Positions 18,604 to 28,448 of a DNA stretch of 64,000 nucleotides are shown here, one piece after another. The stretch comes from Mesorhizobium sp. WSM3860 (GTDB lineage Bacteria; Pseudomonadota; Alphaproteobacteria; Rhizobiales; Rhizobiaceae): NCBI RefSeq assembly GCF_002294995.1, contig NZ_NSGF01000002.1, forward strand, positions 1-64,000, in the 5' to 3' direction. Position numbers and translations under genes: made by a program. The stretch's first letter is position 1, and the number at the start of each line of letters is the position of its first letter. Under the pieces are notes generated by a model that worked only from the letters and a program-made list of their open reading frames with translations, did no database searches and was not told where the DNA came from.

Positions 18604-18720
18604 ATGCGTTACAACTGGGATCGCGCTCCGACGGCATTCGAACGCCATCGGAAGGCATTGGCGGCCGCCATTCTAATAGCCGGCGGTGTCGGGCTGATGC
18701 TGGCAGCACTGCCGCTCTAA
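18604..18720 (+). CDS. Small membrane peptide, 38 residues
   Basis: ATG 18604 follows GGGGAG by 8 bases and encodes a short polar N-terminus (MRYNWDRAPTAFERHRK) then one hydrophobic helix (ALAAAILIAGGVGLMLAALPL). No overlapping gene is present on either strand, so it is not a shadow. It lies in the divergent space between the RiPP precursor and prpE. No function can be assigned. Confidence 0.45.
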   Translation: MRYNWDRAPTAFERHRKALAAAILIAGGVGLMLAALPL

Positions 18721-18874
18721 GCCGAATTCACTTGCTGACATCACAACGCGCTCCGATCCGGGCGCGGCTGGATCCGTTTGCCGGCAACGTCGACCAAAAT
18801 GCGGGGAGACATGGCCGGCCAAAGCGGCTTAGGCTATTGCCGTACGACGGAATGTTCCTGGGGAGGAAAAGTCG

Positions 18875-20782
18875 ATGGCCTCACGCTACCACGAAGTCTA
18901 TGAGGGCTGGAAACGCGACCCCATAGCGTTCTGGGCCGAAGCGGCCAAAGCAATCGACTGGTATTCGCCAGCCGAAAAAGTCTTCGATCCGGCGGCGGGC
19001 GTCTATGGCCGCTGGTTCAGCGGCGCCACCTGCAACACCTGTTTCAATGCCATCGACCGCCACGTGGCGGGGGGCCGCGCCGATCAGCTGGCGCTGATCC
19101 ATGATAGCGCGATCACAGGCACGATCCGGAAATTCACTTATGCCGAACTGAAGCGCGAGGTGGTCGCGCTCGCCTCCGTCCTCAAGAACCGTGGCATCGG
19201 CAAGGGCGATCGCGTGATCATCTACATGCCGATGGTGGCGGAAGCGGCGATCGCCATGCTCGCCTCGGCCCGCATCGGCGCCGTGCATTCGGTGGTGTTC
19301 GGCGGCTTCGCCTCGCATGAGCTCGCGACCCGCATCGACGACGCCAGGCCGAAGCTGATCATCACCGCCTCCTGCGGCCTGGAGCCGGGACGCGTCGTCG
19401 CCTACAAGCCGCTGCTCGACAAGGCGATCGAGATGTCGAAGCACAAGCCCGACGCGTGCCTGATCCTGCAGCGCGAGCAATTGCGATGCGAGATGAAGGA
19501 CAATTACGACATCGACTATGCCGATGCGGTCGCCCGCGAGCGCGCCGCCGGCGCCAATGTCGACTGCGTGCCGGTCTTGGCCACCGACCCGCTCTACATC
19601 ATCTACACTTCCGGCACGACCGGGCAGCCGAAGGGCATCGTGCGCGACAATGGCGGTCACATGGTCGCGCTGAAATGGACTATGGGCAACGAGTTCGGCG
19701 TCAACCCCGGCGAAGTGTTCTGGGCGGCTTCCGATGTCGGCTGGGTGGTCGGCCATTCCTACATCGTCTATGGGCCGCTTTTGCATGGCTGCACCAGCGT
19801 GCTCTTCGAAGGCAAGCCAATCGGCACGCCGGATGCCGGCACCTACTGGCGGGTGATCTCTGAGCACGGCGTGGTGGCGCTGTTCACGGCGCCGACCGCC
19901 TTTCGCGCCATCAAGGGGCAGGATCCGCGCGGGGAGTTCGTGCCAAAATACGATTTGTCGAAATTCCGCACGCTGTTCCTCGCCGGCGAGCGCGCCGACC
20001 CCGAGACCGTCAAATGGGCGGAGCAGAAGCTCAACCGTCCGGTGATCGACCATTGGTGGCAGACCGAGACCGGCTCGCCAATGACCATCAACCCGGCCGG
20101 GCTCGGGCTTTTGCCGGTGAAGTACGGCTCGCCGGGCGTGCCGATGCCGGGCTACGATATTCGCATTCTCGACGATGCCGCCCACGAGGTGCCGCGCGGC
20201 ACGCTTGGCAATGTCGTGGTTAAGCTGCCGCTGCCGGCGGGCTGCCTGCCGACGCTGTGGAATGCCGACACCCGCTTCCGCCAAGCCTATCTCGAGGAGT
20301 TCCCCGGTTTCTACAAGACGGCCGATGCCGGCATGATGGACGAGGACGGCTATCTTTACGTCATGGCCCGCACCGACGACATCATCAACGTGGCGGGGCA
20401 CCGCCTCTCGACCGGCGCGATGGAGGAGGTGCTGGCCGCGCATCCGGACGTCGCCGAATGCGCCGTCATCGGCATCGCCGACGCGATGAAGGGCCAGGTG
20501 CCGCTCGGCTTCGTCGTGCTCAACGCCGGCGTGTCGCGCGACACCGGCGCCATCGAAAGCGAGGTGGTGGGCCTGGTGCGCGAGCGGATCGGACCGGTCG
20601 CCGCTTTCAAGACGGTGGTGACGATCAAGCGGCTGCCGAAGACGCGCTCCGGCAAGATCCTGCGCGGCACGATGCAGAAGATCGCCGACAAGGAGGAATG
20701 GACGATGCCGGCGACCATCGACGATCCCGCGATCCTCGATGAGATCACGGCGGCGCTCAAGGGACGCGGCATCGGGTTCTAG
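18875..20782 (+). CDS. prpE: Propionyl-CoA synthetase
   Basis: An acyl-CoA synthetase of 635 residues, the usual length for PrpE. An ACS N-terminal domain (YHEVYEGWKRDPIAFWAEAA) is followed by the P-loop-like YTSGTTGQPKGIVRDNGG, the acyl-pocket region WWQTETGSP, and the C-terminal KTRSGKILRG whose lysine (about 594) is the acetylation/propionylation site in the family. GGGGAGGAAAA lies before ATG 18875. It activates propionate, and perhaps other short acids, to the CoA thioester in the cytoplasm. It stands alone, with no prpBCD nearby. Confidence 0.9.
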   Translation: MASRYHEVYEGWKRDPIAFWAEAAKAIDWYSPAEKVFDPAAGVYGRWFSGATCNTCFNAIDRHVAGGRADQLALIHDSAITGTIRKFTYAELKREVVALASVLKNRGIGKGDRVIIYMPMVAEAAIAMLASARIGAVHSVVFGGFASHELATRIDDARPKLIITASCGLEPGRVVAYKPLLDKAIEMSKHKPDACLILQREQLRCEMKDNYDIDYADAVARERAAGANVDCVPVLATDPLYIIYTSGTTGQPKGIVRDNGGHMVALKWTMGNEFGVNPGEVFWAASDVGWVVGHSYIVYGPLLHGCTSVLFEGKPIGTPDAGTYWRVISEHGVVALFTAPTAFRAIKGQDPRGEFVPKYDLSKFRTLFLAGERADPETVKWAEQKLNRPVIDHWWQTETGSPMTINPAGLGLLPVKYGSPGVPMPGYDIRILDDAAHEVPRGTLGNVVVKLPLPAGCLPTLWNADTRFRQAYLEEFPGFYKTADAGMMDEDGYLYVMARTDDIINVAGHRLSTGAMEEVLAAHPDVAECAVIGIADAMKGQVPLGFVVLNAGVSRDTGAIESEVVGLVRERIGPVAAFKTVVTIKRLPKTRSGKILRGTMQKIADKEEWTMPATIDDPAILDEITAALKGRGIGF

Positions 20783-20843
20783 CCGCCTCGCGGGATCGCA
20801 CGCGAGGCCGCTCGAATCCGACCTGCCCTGCAATCGACTGTTG

Positions 20844-20855
20844 TGCATTGCAGCA
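20844..20855 (+). promoter_or_regulatory. PhaR/AniA-like site before the acyltransferase gene
   Basis: TGCATTGCAGCA matches TGCRNYGCASMA; the overlapping TTGTGCATTGCA at 20841-20852 matches it in the other direction, so the site is nearly symmetric. It lies 45 bases before the acyltransferase start. Confidence 0.55.
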
Positions 20856-20900
20856 ACACCCCCTAAAAGTCTGCGCGGGGGGCCATTCCCAAGGCACGGC

Positions 20901-21980
20901 ATGGCTCAGCACAAGACCACATTCGGCGGCGTCGACATATTGCGTTTCCTCGCCGCCGTCATGGTGATGTTCTATCACTATGGCTTCTGGGTATGGGCGT
21001 TTCCCGACGGCGTGTCGGCGCGCTCGACCGGCGGCATCCCTGCCCATCCCGAAATGGCGTTTGTCGGCTCCGGCTGGGTCGGCGTTCAGGTGTTCTTCGT
21101 CATCAGCGGCTTCGTCATCGCATTCAGCGCCGAGAATTCGACGCCGCTCAAGTTCTTCGAGGCCCGTGTCAGACGGCTGGCGCCGGCGGTCTGGGTCTGC
21201 GCGCCCATCTCGGCGATCGTGCTGCTGATGGTCGGTCTTTCCTGGCCAACAGATGCCGTGGTGAGGCTTGCCCGCACGGCGCTGTTCGTGCCGTTCGAGC
21301 CATGGGTCGACAGTGTCTACTGGACGCTCGGCATCGAGATCGCCTTCTACGCTGTCGTCTGGACCCTGCTGCGGTTCGGCCGATTCGACCTGATGGAAGC
21401 TGTCGCCGTCGTCATCGGCCTGGTCAGCACGCTGTTCTGGTGCCTCTATTTCGCTTTCGGCTGGACCGATTTCGCGGAGGCGCGCTGGCTGCAGCTCACC
21501 CTGGTGCATCACGGCGCGTTCTTCGCCGTCGGCGTGCTCATCTGGCTGATGCGCTTCAAGGCGGTGACAGTGGCACGGCTCTGCTTCTCGGCGCTGTTTC
21601 TCGCCGGCGGGGCGCTGCAGATCGTAAGCTCGGTCGACGTGCACAGCATCAAGGTGGAAGCCGCGATGCCCTATGCGCCGCCGATCATCATCTTCCTGGC
21701 CACGGTGGTGCTGATGGCTTGGTCGCTGCGTCTCAACCTTTCCTGGCGCGGCTGGCGCCGGATCGGGCTGATGACCTATCCGCTCTACCTCATCCACGAT
21801 GTCGTCGGGGCGGCGTTGCTCGGCGTCCTGATCCGCGCCGGCGTGCCATACCTCGTTTCGATCCCGATCGTCGGCACAGCCATGATCGCGGCAAGCTGGG
21901 TGGTGGCGGCCGAGGCCGAGCCGCGCGTCCGCCTGCTGCTCGACCGCACGCTTTTCCGCTACCGGCTCAAAGCGGCCTAA
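20901..21980 (+). CDS. Acyltransferase 3 family membrane protein
   Basis: A 359-residue OafA/ExoZ-type O-acyltransferase with about ten membrane segments. The N-terminus GGVDILRFLAAVMVMFYHY has the conserved R and H of the family, and FFVISGFVIAFS the second motif. Such proteins acetylate or succinylate surface sugars in the inner membrane. ATG 20901 is 45 bases after a PhaR-like site also seen before exo genes, and the exo cluster starts 2 kb downstream, so a role in exopolysaccharide decoration is likely. It could be the succinyltransferase-like counterpart of ExoH, but this is not shown. Confidence 0.85.
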   Translation: MAQHKTTFGGVDILRFLAAVMVMFYHYGFWVWAFPDGVSARSTGGIPAHPEMAFVGSGWVGVQVFFVISGFVIAFSAENSTPLKFFEARVRRLAPAVWVCAPISAIVLLMVGLSWPTDAVVRLARTALFVPFEPWVDSVYWTLGIEIAFYAVVWTLLRFGRFDLMEAVAVVIGLVSTLFWCLYFAFGWTDFAEARWLQLTLVHHGAFFAVGVLIWLMRFKAVTVARLCFSALFLAGGALQIVSSVDVHSIKVEAAMPYAPPIIIFLATVVLMAWSLRLNLSWRGWRRIGLMTYPLYLIHDVVGAALLGVLIRAGVPYLVSIPIVGTAMIAASWVVAAEAEPRVRLLLDRTLFRYRLKAA

Positions 21981-22140
21981 AGCGCGCGGCGCTGAAACGG
22001 ATTCAGGCGACGCGTTTTCGGGTATTGATGCCTGTCGCCCAAAACCGCAGCGCACTTTTGGGCGACATGCATCTTTAGGTCTTGTTTTGGATGCATGCCG
22101 TCTTCCCAAAACCGCAGCGAACTTTGGGGCGACATGCGTC
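21980..22140. repeat. Tandem copies of a rhizobial intergenic palindrome
   Basis: Two copies of a CCCAAAACCG ... CTTTTGGGCGACATGC palindrome (22031-22072 and 22091-22140), preceded by ACGGATTCAGGCGACGCG, which also occurs at 33446-33480. The same core returns at 33483-33510, 38094-38140 and 52363-52414. It fills the gap before the phosphatase gene and holds no gene. Confidence 0.75.
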
Positions 22141-22240
22141 GAGCAGCACGCCGGTGTGGAATTGTTTGCATTCGGCATGATATCGAGGCTTGGTCCACGC
22201 TCCGTGGCATGATCCCAGTGCGAGTACCGAGCCTCAATCC

Positions 22241-23011
22241 GTGAGCCTGTTCCAACGATCGAGACGACCCCGGCCCTTGCCGCGCGAACGGCTGATGATG
22301 GATATGCGCGACACGGTGGTCTACGCGATCGGCGACGTGCATGGCTGCTACGACGAGTTGCGCACGCTGGAGCAGAAGATCGAGCTCGACGCCCTGCAGT
22401 TCCGCGGCCGCAAGATCATCATCATGCTCGGCGACTATGTCGACCGCGGGCCTAATTCGCGGCGCGTCGTCGAGCATCTGATGGCGCCGCCGCCAGAAGG
22501 TTTCATGCGCGTGTGCCTTGCCGGGAATCACGAAGTGGCGATGCTCGCCTATCTCGACGGCCATCTGTCGCGGGAGCCGTGGCTCCGCGTGGGCGGACAG
22601 GAAACGCTGTTCTCCTACGGTATCGATCCCGACCGGCTAGCCGATCTGTACGGATCGAACGAAGAGGTAGACGAGCGTATCCGTGAGGCCATTCCGGCCA
22701 CCCACGTCGCGTTCATGCGCACGCTGCCGGTGATGGTCTGCTCGGAAAGATTCGTCTTCGTGCATGCCGGCATCCGGCCCGGCATCGCGCTCGAAGCGCA
22801 GGACGAGGCCGACCTGCTCAACATACGATCCGAGTTCCTGGCTGCGGCGCACCGCCTCGACCGCTGGGTCGTCCACGGACATACGATCGTGGACGTTCCG
22901 ACGCTCGACGGGCGGCGGCTCGGCATCGACACGGGCGCCTTTCAGAGCGGCCGGCTGACCGCCCTCAGGATCGTCGGCAAATATGGGCGGCTGCTGTCGA
23001 CCGCAGAATAA
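22241..23011 (+). CDS. Metallophosphoesterase / Ser-Thr phosphatase family protein
   Basis: A 256-residue protein with the metal-binding blocks GDVHGC, GDYVDRG and GNHE, and HGHT near the C-terminus: a PPP-type phosphoesterase of the bacterial Ser/Thr phosphatase (PrpA-like) kind. The start is GTG 22241; ATG 22295 (MMDMRDTVVYAIGDVHG) is an alternative that loses only the basic, unconserved N-terminus. It is convergent with exoP (30 bases apart). Rhizobial relatives lie next to exo genes; a role in regulating the polysaccharide kinase is possible but unproven. Confidence 0.85.
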   Translation: MSLFQRSRRPRPLPRERLMMDMRDTVVYAIGDVHGCYDELRTLEQKIELDALQFRGRKIIIMLGDYVDRGPNSRRVVEHLMAPPPEGFMRVCLAGNHEVAMLAYLDGHLSREPWLRVGGQETLFSYGIDPDRLADLYGSNEEVDERIREAIPATHVAFMRTLPVMVCSERFVFVHAGIRPGIALEAQDEADLLNIRSEFLAAAHRLDRWVVHGHTIVDVPTLDGRRLGIDTGAFQSGRLTALRIVGKYGRLLSTAE

Positions 23012-23041
23012 CCGCCGCGGCTTTTCCTGGAATGAACCGCT

Positions 23042-25423
23042 TTAGGCGGCCTGCTTGGAGCGCGATTCCGACTTCTCCAGGTAGTAACTCGAATAGCGAT
23101 CGAAGAACTTTTCCGAACCGCCAAGAGAGCCGTATTTCGCCAGCTTCTTCAGCTCGACCTTGTTGAGCACCGCGCCGGTAATCTTTTCGGCGATGTAGGG
23201 TTCCGACTCCAGCATCGAGCGCACCATGGCGCGTGGCGTGCGTCCCCACTCGGTAACGAGCACGAAGCCGTCGACCAACGGCGCGAAGGCCTTGGCGTCG
23301 ACCACCGGGCCGAGCGGCGGCAGGTCGACGATGATATATTCGAACGTCTCCTTGGCGTTCTCGATGAAGCGCCGCATGCCGGCGGAGCCGAGAAGCTCGC
23401 TGGTGTGCGAGAACTGGCCGCGCACCACGGCCGGGATGATCGCCAGCTTGGTCTGGCGGTCGACCTTGCCGACCGACTGCCAGGTCTGTCCGTTGACCAC
23501 CGCTTCCATCAGCCCGTGCTCCGACTCCATGCCGAGGCTGCGGCTGAGGCCCGGATTGCGCAGGTCGCCATCGATCAGCAAAGTCTTGGCGCCGTTGGCG
23601 GCGAGCAGACCGGCAAGGTTCGCCGCAACCGTCGACTTGCCTTCGCCAGGCAGGACGGAGATGACGCCGATCACCCGACTGCCCTTGTCTTCCATCACCA
23701 CGTCGAAAGCAATCTTGGCATTGCGGAGCGTCTCGGCGAACATCGAGGCCGGCGCATCGAGGCTCACCCGCATGCGCGCCCGTTTCTCGGCGGCCGACAG
23801 GCTGGTGACCTTGCCGTCGGCCGGCAAGTCGTCCGGCTTCGACTCCTTGGCCTTGCCGCCGCCGATCGTCGGCAGATAGCCGAGGAACTTCAGGCCGACA
23901 CGGTCGCGAATGTCCTCGCCTGTCCGGAAGAAGCGCTCGTTGAATTCGTTCAGGCCTCCGCAGCCGGCGCCGAGCATGAGGCCAAGCACCAGCGAGAGCG
24001 CCAGCACGCGCAAGGTGCGCGGAGCCGAGGCGGTGAGAGGCATCGACGCGTCGGAGATGATGCGGACCTTGCCGACCGGGAATGACTGCTGCTGCGACGC
24101 TTCCTCGTAGCGGCTAAGGAAGGTCTGATAGAGCGTGGTCAGCGCCTGCGCCTGCTGATCGAGCTCCTTCAGCCTGACCTGCGACTGGTTGTCGATCGAG
24201 CTCTTGCCTGCCTGGGTGGCGATTTTCTCCCTGAGCGCGGTCTCGCGCGCCTGCGCCACCTGATAGTCGTTTCGATAGCTTTCGGTGATCTGTTTCAACT
24301 GTCCGAAGATCTGCGCCGACACGTCGGCCTTCTCCTTGGCCAGCGCAACCGCCTGCGGGTGATCCTTGCCGAAGTTGTTCTCGACGTCCTGCAACCGCTT
24401 GGCGATCGCGAGATAGCGGGTTTTCAGCGCGATGATGACCGAGCTGCTCGGCTGATCGGCCGCTATCGCGGAATCGTTGAAGGCGCTTTCGGAGCCGCTG
24501 TCGACAATCGCTTTGTACTGCTGGTAGCGGGCGCTGGCGCGGGCTGTATCGGCCTGCGCGACGATAAGCTGGGCGTTCAGATCGGCGAGTTGCTTGTCGC
24601 TGAGCAACTGGCCGTCGCTGTTTGCGGAAAGCCCGTGCTCGGCCCTGAACTTCTCGACCGCCAGCGCAGCTGCCTGTGAGCTTTCGCGCAGTTCGGTGAG
24701 CCGGCCCTGCAGCCAAACGGCCGCGCGCTCGGTGGCGTCGAAGCTGGCGTTGAGCTGGTCGGCAAGGTAGGCGTCCGCATACGCTTTGGTGATGGCCGTG
24801 GCCAAAGCCGGATTGGTCGACTGATAACCGATGCTGATGACATTGCTGCGGCCGTTGCGATCCGCCATCAATCCAGTTTGCAGCACGAGAACCGCGTAGT
24901 CATGGGTCGCCGCCTTCATCATGGCTTCGCGCGTTGCGGCATCGACATTCTCGATCCCGGGGATTTGGCTGCCCCCGCCGCTGCGGAAATAGCCGACGAT
25001 GCCGCGCAAGAATCCGATTCCCTGGGCCAAAGCCGATTGCGGCGGGTTCATGAACTCCTGGTTCTGGTCCAGCTTCAGCTTGTCGACCACCTCCGATGCC
25101 AGCCGCGCCGAGTTGAGTATCTCGATCTGGCTGAGGATCGTCGCGTCCGTCTGCTGCGTGGCACTGACAGCCGAAATGTCGTCCACGACCTTGTTCAGGC
25201 CGTCGTCGATCAGCACGCTCGCAAGGGATGTGTATTGCTTGGGCGTCGTCTGGAGATAAATCACGCCCAGGAAGAGGCCGATGACGGCGCAGACCGCCAC
25301 CACCTTGGCCTGCCGGGCGGCCATGCCAAGCAGACGCTCGATGTCGATGAAGTCTTCACCCTTTTCCGGTTCGGTGCTGGGCAATGGCATCCTCTTGTCG
25401 AGAGGAAAGTTGGCATAATTCAT
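23042..25423 (-). CDS. exoP: Polysaccharide co-polymerase / tyrosine autokinase ExoP
   Basis: A 793-residue Wzc-type protein controlling exopolysaccharide chain length. N-terminal membrane helix (about 37-57), a long periplasmic Wzz domain rich in coiled coil (about 60-480) with a second membrane segment near 485-505, then a cytoplasmic bacterial tyrosine kinase: Walker A VLPGEGKSTVAANL (about 588) and Walker A' TLLIDGDLRNPG. The C-terminus has the tyrosine cluster FFDRYSSYYLE for autophosphorylation. It is the distal part of a leftward group exoL, exoA, exoM, exoO, exoN, exoP. Confidence 0.92.
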   Translation of the reverse strand: MNYANFPLDKRMPLPSTEPEKGEDFIDIERLLGMAARQAKVVAVCAVIGLFLGVIYLQTTPKQYTSLASVLIDDGLNKVVDDISAVSATQQTDATILSQIEILNSARLASEVVDKLKLDQNQEFMNPPQSALAQGIGFLRGIVGYFRSGGGSQIPGIENVDAATREAMMKAATHDYAVLVLQTGLMADRNGRSNVISIGYQSTNPALATAITKAYADAYLADQLNASFDATERAAVWLQGRLTELRESSQAAALAVEKFRAEHGLSANSDGQLLSDKQLADLNAQLIVAQADTARASARYQQYKAIVDSGSESAFNDSAIAADQPSSSVIIALKTRYLAIAKRLQDVENNFGKDHPQAVALAKEKADVSAQIFGQLKQITESYRNDYQVAQARETALREKIATQAGKSSIDNQSQVRLKELDQQAQALTTLYQTFLSRYEEASQQQSFPVGKVRIISDASMPLTASAPRTLRVLALSLVLGLMLGAGCGGLNEFNERFFRTGEDIRDRVGLKFLGYLPTIGGGKAKESKPDDLPADGKVTSLSAAEKRARMRVSLDAPASMFAETLRNAKIAFDVVMEDKGSRVIGVISVLPGEGKSTVAANLAGLLAANGAKTLLIDGDLRNPGLSRSLGMESEHGLMEAVVNGQTWQSVGKVDRQTKLAIIPAVVRGQFSHTSELLGSAGMRRFIENAKETFEYIIVDLPPLGPVVDAKAFAPLVDGFVLVTEWGRTPRAMVRSMLESEPYIAEKITGAVLNKVELKKLAKYGSLGGSEKFFDRYSSYYLEKSESRSKQAA

Positions 25424-25590
25424 CTTCGGTCCAATTCCAGGTTGCAGGCGCTACCGGCCTTCGAGGAGTGGCGTCGTTACCAGAAAAGGCCACGCAACAT
25501 TCGTGCCGCGGAGCGCCTGGCCAAGAGGGCCAAGCGCTTGCGCGGCTGTCGCGCCATCGCGCTTTCGCATATGCACCCAAAATTTGGGCA

Positions 25591-26487
25591 TTATGCGGCT
25601 ACTTCCCGGCGCTCGTGCGACCGGACGAATTGCTGCAGCATTTCGAAGACAGGTCCTTTCATGTCGTCGCGCGCCAGAGCAAAGGCGATGGTGGCCTCAA
25701 TGAAGCCCTCCTTGGAGCCGCAGTCGAACATGCGGCCGTTGAAGGGCTGGGCGTAGAAAGGCTGGCTCTCGGCCAGGCGAACCATGGCGTCGGTGAGTTG
25801 GATCTCGTTGCCGGCGCCGCGCTGCTGGGTGCCGAGCAGGGCGAAGATCTCCGGCTGCAGGATATAGCGGCCGTTGATGTAGAAGTTCGACGGCGCGTTG
25901 GCGGGGGCCGGCTTCTCGACCATGGCGGTCACTTCGAAGCCCGACGCCACCTCGGCGCCGCGGCCGACGATGCCGTATTTGCTGGTTTCCGAAGGATCGC
26001 AGCGCTCGACGGCGATGACGTTGCCGCCAGTCCGCTGATAGAGGTCGACAGTTTCCGCCAGGCAGCCCGGCGCGCCGAAGGACACCATGTCGGGGAGCAG
26101 CAGCGCGAAGGGCTCGTTACCGATCACGTCCCGTGCGCACCACACGGCATGGCCGAGACCGTGCGGCGACTGCTGGCGAATGAAGGAGGTGGCGCCGGCC
26201 ACGGGCAGCAGGCTTTCCAGCGACTGGAGCTGCGCCTGCTTGCCGGTCTGCTCGAGTGTCCCGATCAGTTCAGGGTGCAAGTCGAAATAGTCTTCGATGA
26301 CCGCCTTGTTGCGGCCGGTGACGAAGACGATGTGCTCGATGCCGGCCTCGAACGCCTCGTCTACGGCATACTGCACGACAGGCTTGTCGACGACGGGCAG
26401 CATTTCCTTCGGCATCGACTTGGTCGCCGGCAGGAACCGCGTTCCGAGCCCCGCCACCGGTATGACTGCCTTCCTGACTTTCTGCAT
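25591..26487 (-). CDS. exoN: UTP-glucose-1-phosphate uridylyltransferase
   Basis: A 298-residue GalU/ExoN-type enzyme that makes UDP-glucose. The N-terminus [19 protein letters not shown] is the nucleotide-binding loop and [12 protein letters not shown] contains the conserved lysine. AGGAATAAGCG precedes ATG 26487. It supplies UDP-glucose for the Exo glycosyltransferases and for the UDP-glucose dehydrogenase at 36.7 kb. The symbol follows its place between exoO and exoP; galU would be the general name. Confidence 0.92.
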   Translation of the reverse strand: MQKVRKAVIPVAGLGTRFLPATKSMPKEMLPVVDKPVVQYAVDEAFEAGIEHIVFVTGRNKAVIEDYFDLHPELIGTLEQTGKQAQLQSLESLLPVAGATSFIRQQSPHGLGHAVWCARDVIGNEPFALLLPDMVSFGAPGCLAETVDLYQRTGGNVIAVERCDPSETSKYGIVGRGAEVASGFEVTAMVEKPAPANAPSNFYINGRYILQPEIFALLGTQQRGAGNEIQLTDAMVRLAESQPFYAQPFNGRMFDCGSKEGFIEATIAFALARDDMKGPVFEMLQQFVRSHERREVAA

Positions 26488-26563
26488 CGCTTATTCCTTC
26501 TGAGGATATCGCTTTTTTTACCTATCGCTGGCTATGAAACCGCATTCCATGCGCCTGCATGCT

Positions 26564-27514
26564 TTACCTCCCCGTGCCCACGGCAAGCTGTGCCGCAACC
26601 CTTTTCAGCCGAACCGCGATCGGCATCGACATATGCCGGACCGCGGCCGGATCGCTGAGCGCCGTGCGTATTGCCTTGAGCGGCGCACGCGCCTTGATGT
26701 GCTGTACCAATGACAGGAACGACGCCGCCTTGCGCAGGCTGCGGCCGCGTCTGGCGAAGGCCGCCCTGGCGCCGTCGTCCATGAAATGCTCGGCCGCGAA
26801 AGCGGCATCGGCTTCGGCCATCGCCTCGACATGATGCAATTCGAGCACGCGCGAGATCGAGCCGGTGCGGATATGGTAGACATAGCCGACGGTCGGCTCG
26901 ACCACGCAGCGCCCGCCTTTGGCCAGCGCGCTCGCCAGAAGAATGTAGTCTTCGCCGATGCGCAGCTTCTCGTCGTAGCGGAGCTGATTTTCGTCCAGGA
27001 AACGGCGCTGGAAGATCGGCTTCAGATAGCCGAGGTTGAAGCGCGACTCGAAGACGATGTTGCCGGCGATATAGTCGGTCAGCGAGATTTCGCCGAGCTC
27101 TTCGAGATAGCTGGTCGGGAACATGATGTCTTCGGGCGTGCCGTCCTCGCGCACGACCTGGACATTGTCGACCGCGATCTCGGCACCCGCCGTCTCCGCC
27201 CGCGCGATCATGGCCGCCAGCCTGCCGGGCAGGACGGCATCGTCGGAATCGAGCACGGCGACCCAGCGGCCGCGGGCCAGATCGAGCCCGGCATTCCTGG
27301 CGCCGCCGGGGCCGCGGTTGGCGGGAAGCGCGACCACCCTGACGATGTACTCGGGATAGGCACGTGCGACATCGAGCGTGCGGTCGCTCGAGCGGTCGTC
27401 GACGACGATGACTTCGATCGTGACATCGCGCTGCGCCATCGCGCCGGCGATCGCCCGGTCGAGAGTTGCCTCGGCGTTGTAAGCGGCGATGACGAAGCTG
27501 ACGTCAGGCTGCAC
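26564..27514 (-). CDS. exoO: Succinoglycan glycosyltransferase ExoO-like (GT2)
   Basis: A 316-residue GT-A family 2 glycosyltransferase. The start is GTG 27514, preceded by AGGAAGGGG and overlapping the end of exoM; the longer upstream frame is shadow. Motifs: PDVSFVIAAYNAEATLDRA, VVDDRSSDRT, GPGGARNAGLDLARG and the metal-binding VLDSDDAV; the family catalytic region includes LRIGEDYILLAS. It acts at the inner membrane, adding glucose to the lipid-linked oligosaccharide. Order and sequence style match ExoO of Sinorhizobium. Confidence 0.88.
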   Translation of the reverse strand: MQPDVSFVIAAYNAEATLDRAIAGAMAQRDVTIEVIVVDDRSSDRTLDVARAYPEYIVRVVALPANRGPGGARNAGLDLARGRWVAVLDSDDAVLPGRLAAMIARAETAGAEIAVDNVQVVREDGTPEDIMFPTSYLEELGEISLTDYIAGNIVFESRFNLGYLKPIFQRRFLDENQLRYDEKLRIGEDYILLASALAKGGRCVVEPTVGYVYHIRTGSISRVLELHHVEAMAEADAAFAAEHFMDDGARAAFARRGRSLRKAASFLSLVQHIKARAPLKAIRTALSDPAAVRHMSMPIAVRLKRVAAQLAVGTGR

Positions 27515-28448
27515 GCTTGTCCCCTTCCTGCGGAGTGATGCCGTACTGGCGGATTTCGCGGACTCCGACCAAACCGCTGACGACGCCGAGATGCATAATG
27601 CCGCGCAGCATGCTGCGGTTCCGTCGCACCGGGCTGACTGCGGCCAAAAGCGCCATACCGAAGCAGTAGCCCGCCTTCGCCGAGGCAAGACCGATCTGGC
27701 AGACGCGGCGCAGGCCGCCGGTGTTGCGCCCGATGAGATGGCCATGCGTCTGCCCGAAGCGGAAGCGGCGGCGGCGCAGCCAGTCGAAAGCGGCCCTCGA
27801 GCTCGGCACCACCTCGTCGACAAAGGCCTGCGGGGCAAAGGCGATGCGCCCGCCGGACTTGACCACCGAATCGAAGAATTCGGTGTCCTCGCCGCCGGTC
27901 TGGCCACGCGCCAGGCTGAAGCGCCGGTTGCGCAGACTCTCCTCGGTCATCCTGAGCAGGACGTTGCAGGTGTAGCCGGTGCGGATCTCGCCGCGCACCC
28001 AGACAGGCAAGGTCGAGTGGAAATCGCCCTTGCGCATCCAGTCCGGCGCGTCCTGGCGGTATGTCGCGCGGACCGGCCCGAGCACGGCCGTCGCGCCGGT
28101 CGCCTCCGCGGTCGCCACGAGTTCGACGAGCCAGCGCGGCGAAGCCGTCTCGTCGTCGTCGATGAAGGCGACGAAGTCCGAAACGCTGGCGTCGAGGCAG
28201 GCGTTGCGGGCGATTGAGATGTTGCGCGCCGGCGCGTGGCGGTAGCGGATCGGCAACTTCAATTCCTGCGCCATCGCCTTCACCAGCGCCTGCGCGCTCG
28301 GCTTGTCGTCATTGTCGGCAACGACGATGCCGATCTCGAAACCGGCGGGGTTCTCCAGCCCGGCGATGGAGCGCAGCGTGTCGGCAAGCTCCGGCCTGCG
28401 GAACGTGCAGATGCAGATGTCGATGCTGCCGTTCTGCTTCGCAGCCAT
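27504..28448 (-). CDS. exoM: Succinoglycan glycosyltransferase ExoM-like (GT2)
   Basis: A 314-residue GT2 enzyme. DICICTFRRPELADTLRSI opens the GT-A fold and FIDDDETASPRWL holds the DxD-like metal motif. Start ATG 28448 overlaps the exoA stop; the further upstream frame is rejected. In Sinorhizobium ExoM adds the fourth sugar of the octasaccharide repeat. Here it lies between exoA and exoO as there, and the stop overlaps exoO. Confidence 0.88.
   Translation of the reverse strand: MAAKQNGSIDICICTFRRPELADTLRSIAGLENPAGFEIGIVVADNDDKPSAQALVKAMAQELKLPIRYRHAPARNISIARNACLDASVSDFVAFIDDDETASPRWLVELVATAEATGATAVLGPVRATYRQDAPDWMRKGDFHSTLPVWVRGEIRTGYTCNVLLRMTEESLRNRRFSLARGQTGGEDTEFFDSVVKSGGRIAFAPQAFVDEVVPSSRAAFDWLRRRRFRFGQTHGHLIGRNTGGLRRVCQIGLASAKAGYCFGMALLAAVSPVRRNRSMLRGIMHLGVVSGLVGVREIRQYGITPQEGDKRAA

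Noticed and set aside
18325..18648. A 107-codon minus-strand frame upstream of the PqqD-like gene
   Set aside because: It has no family features and is out of frame with the better-supported 29-residue precursor.
18881..20902. A 673-codon minus-strand frame over prpE
   Set aside because: Exact antisense shadow of a well-supported acyl-CoA synthetase.
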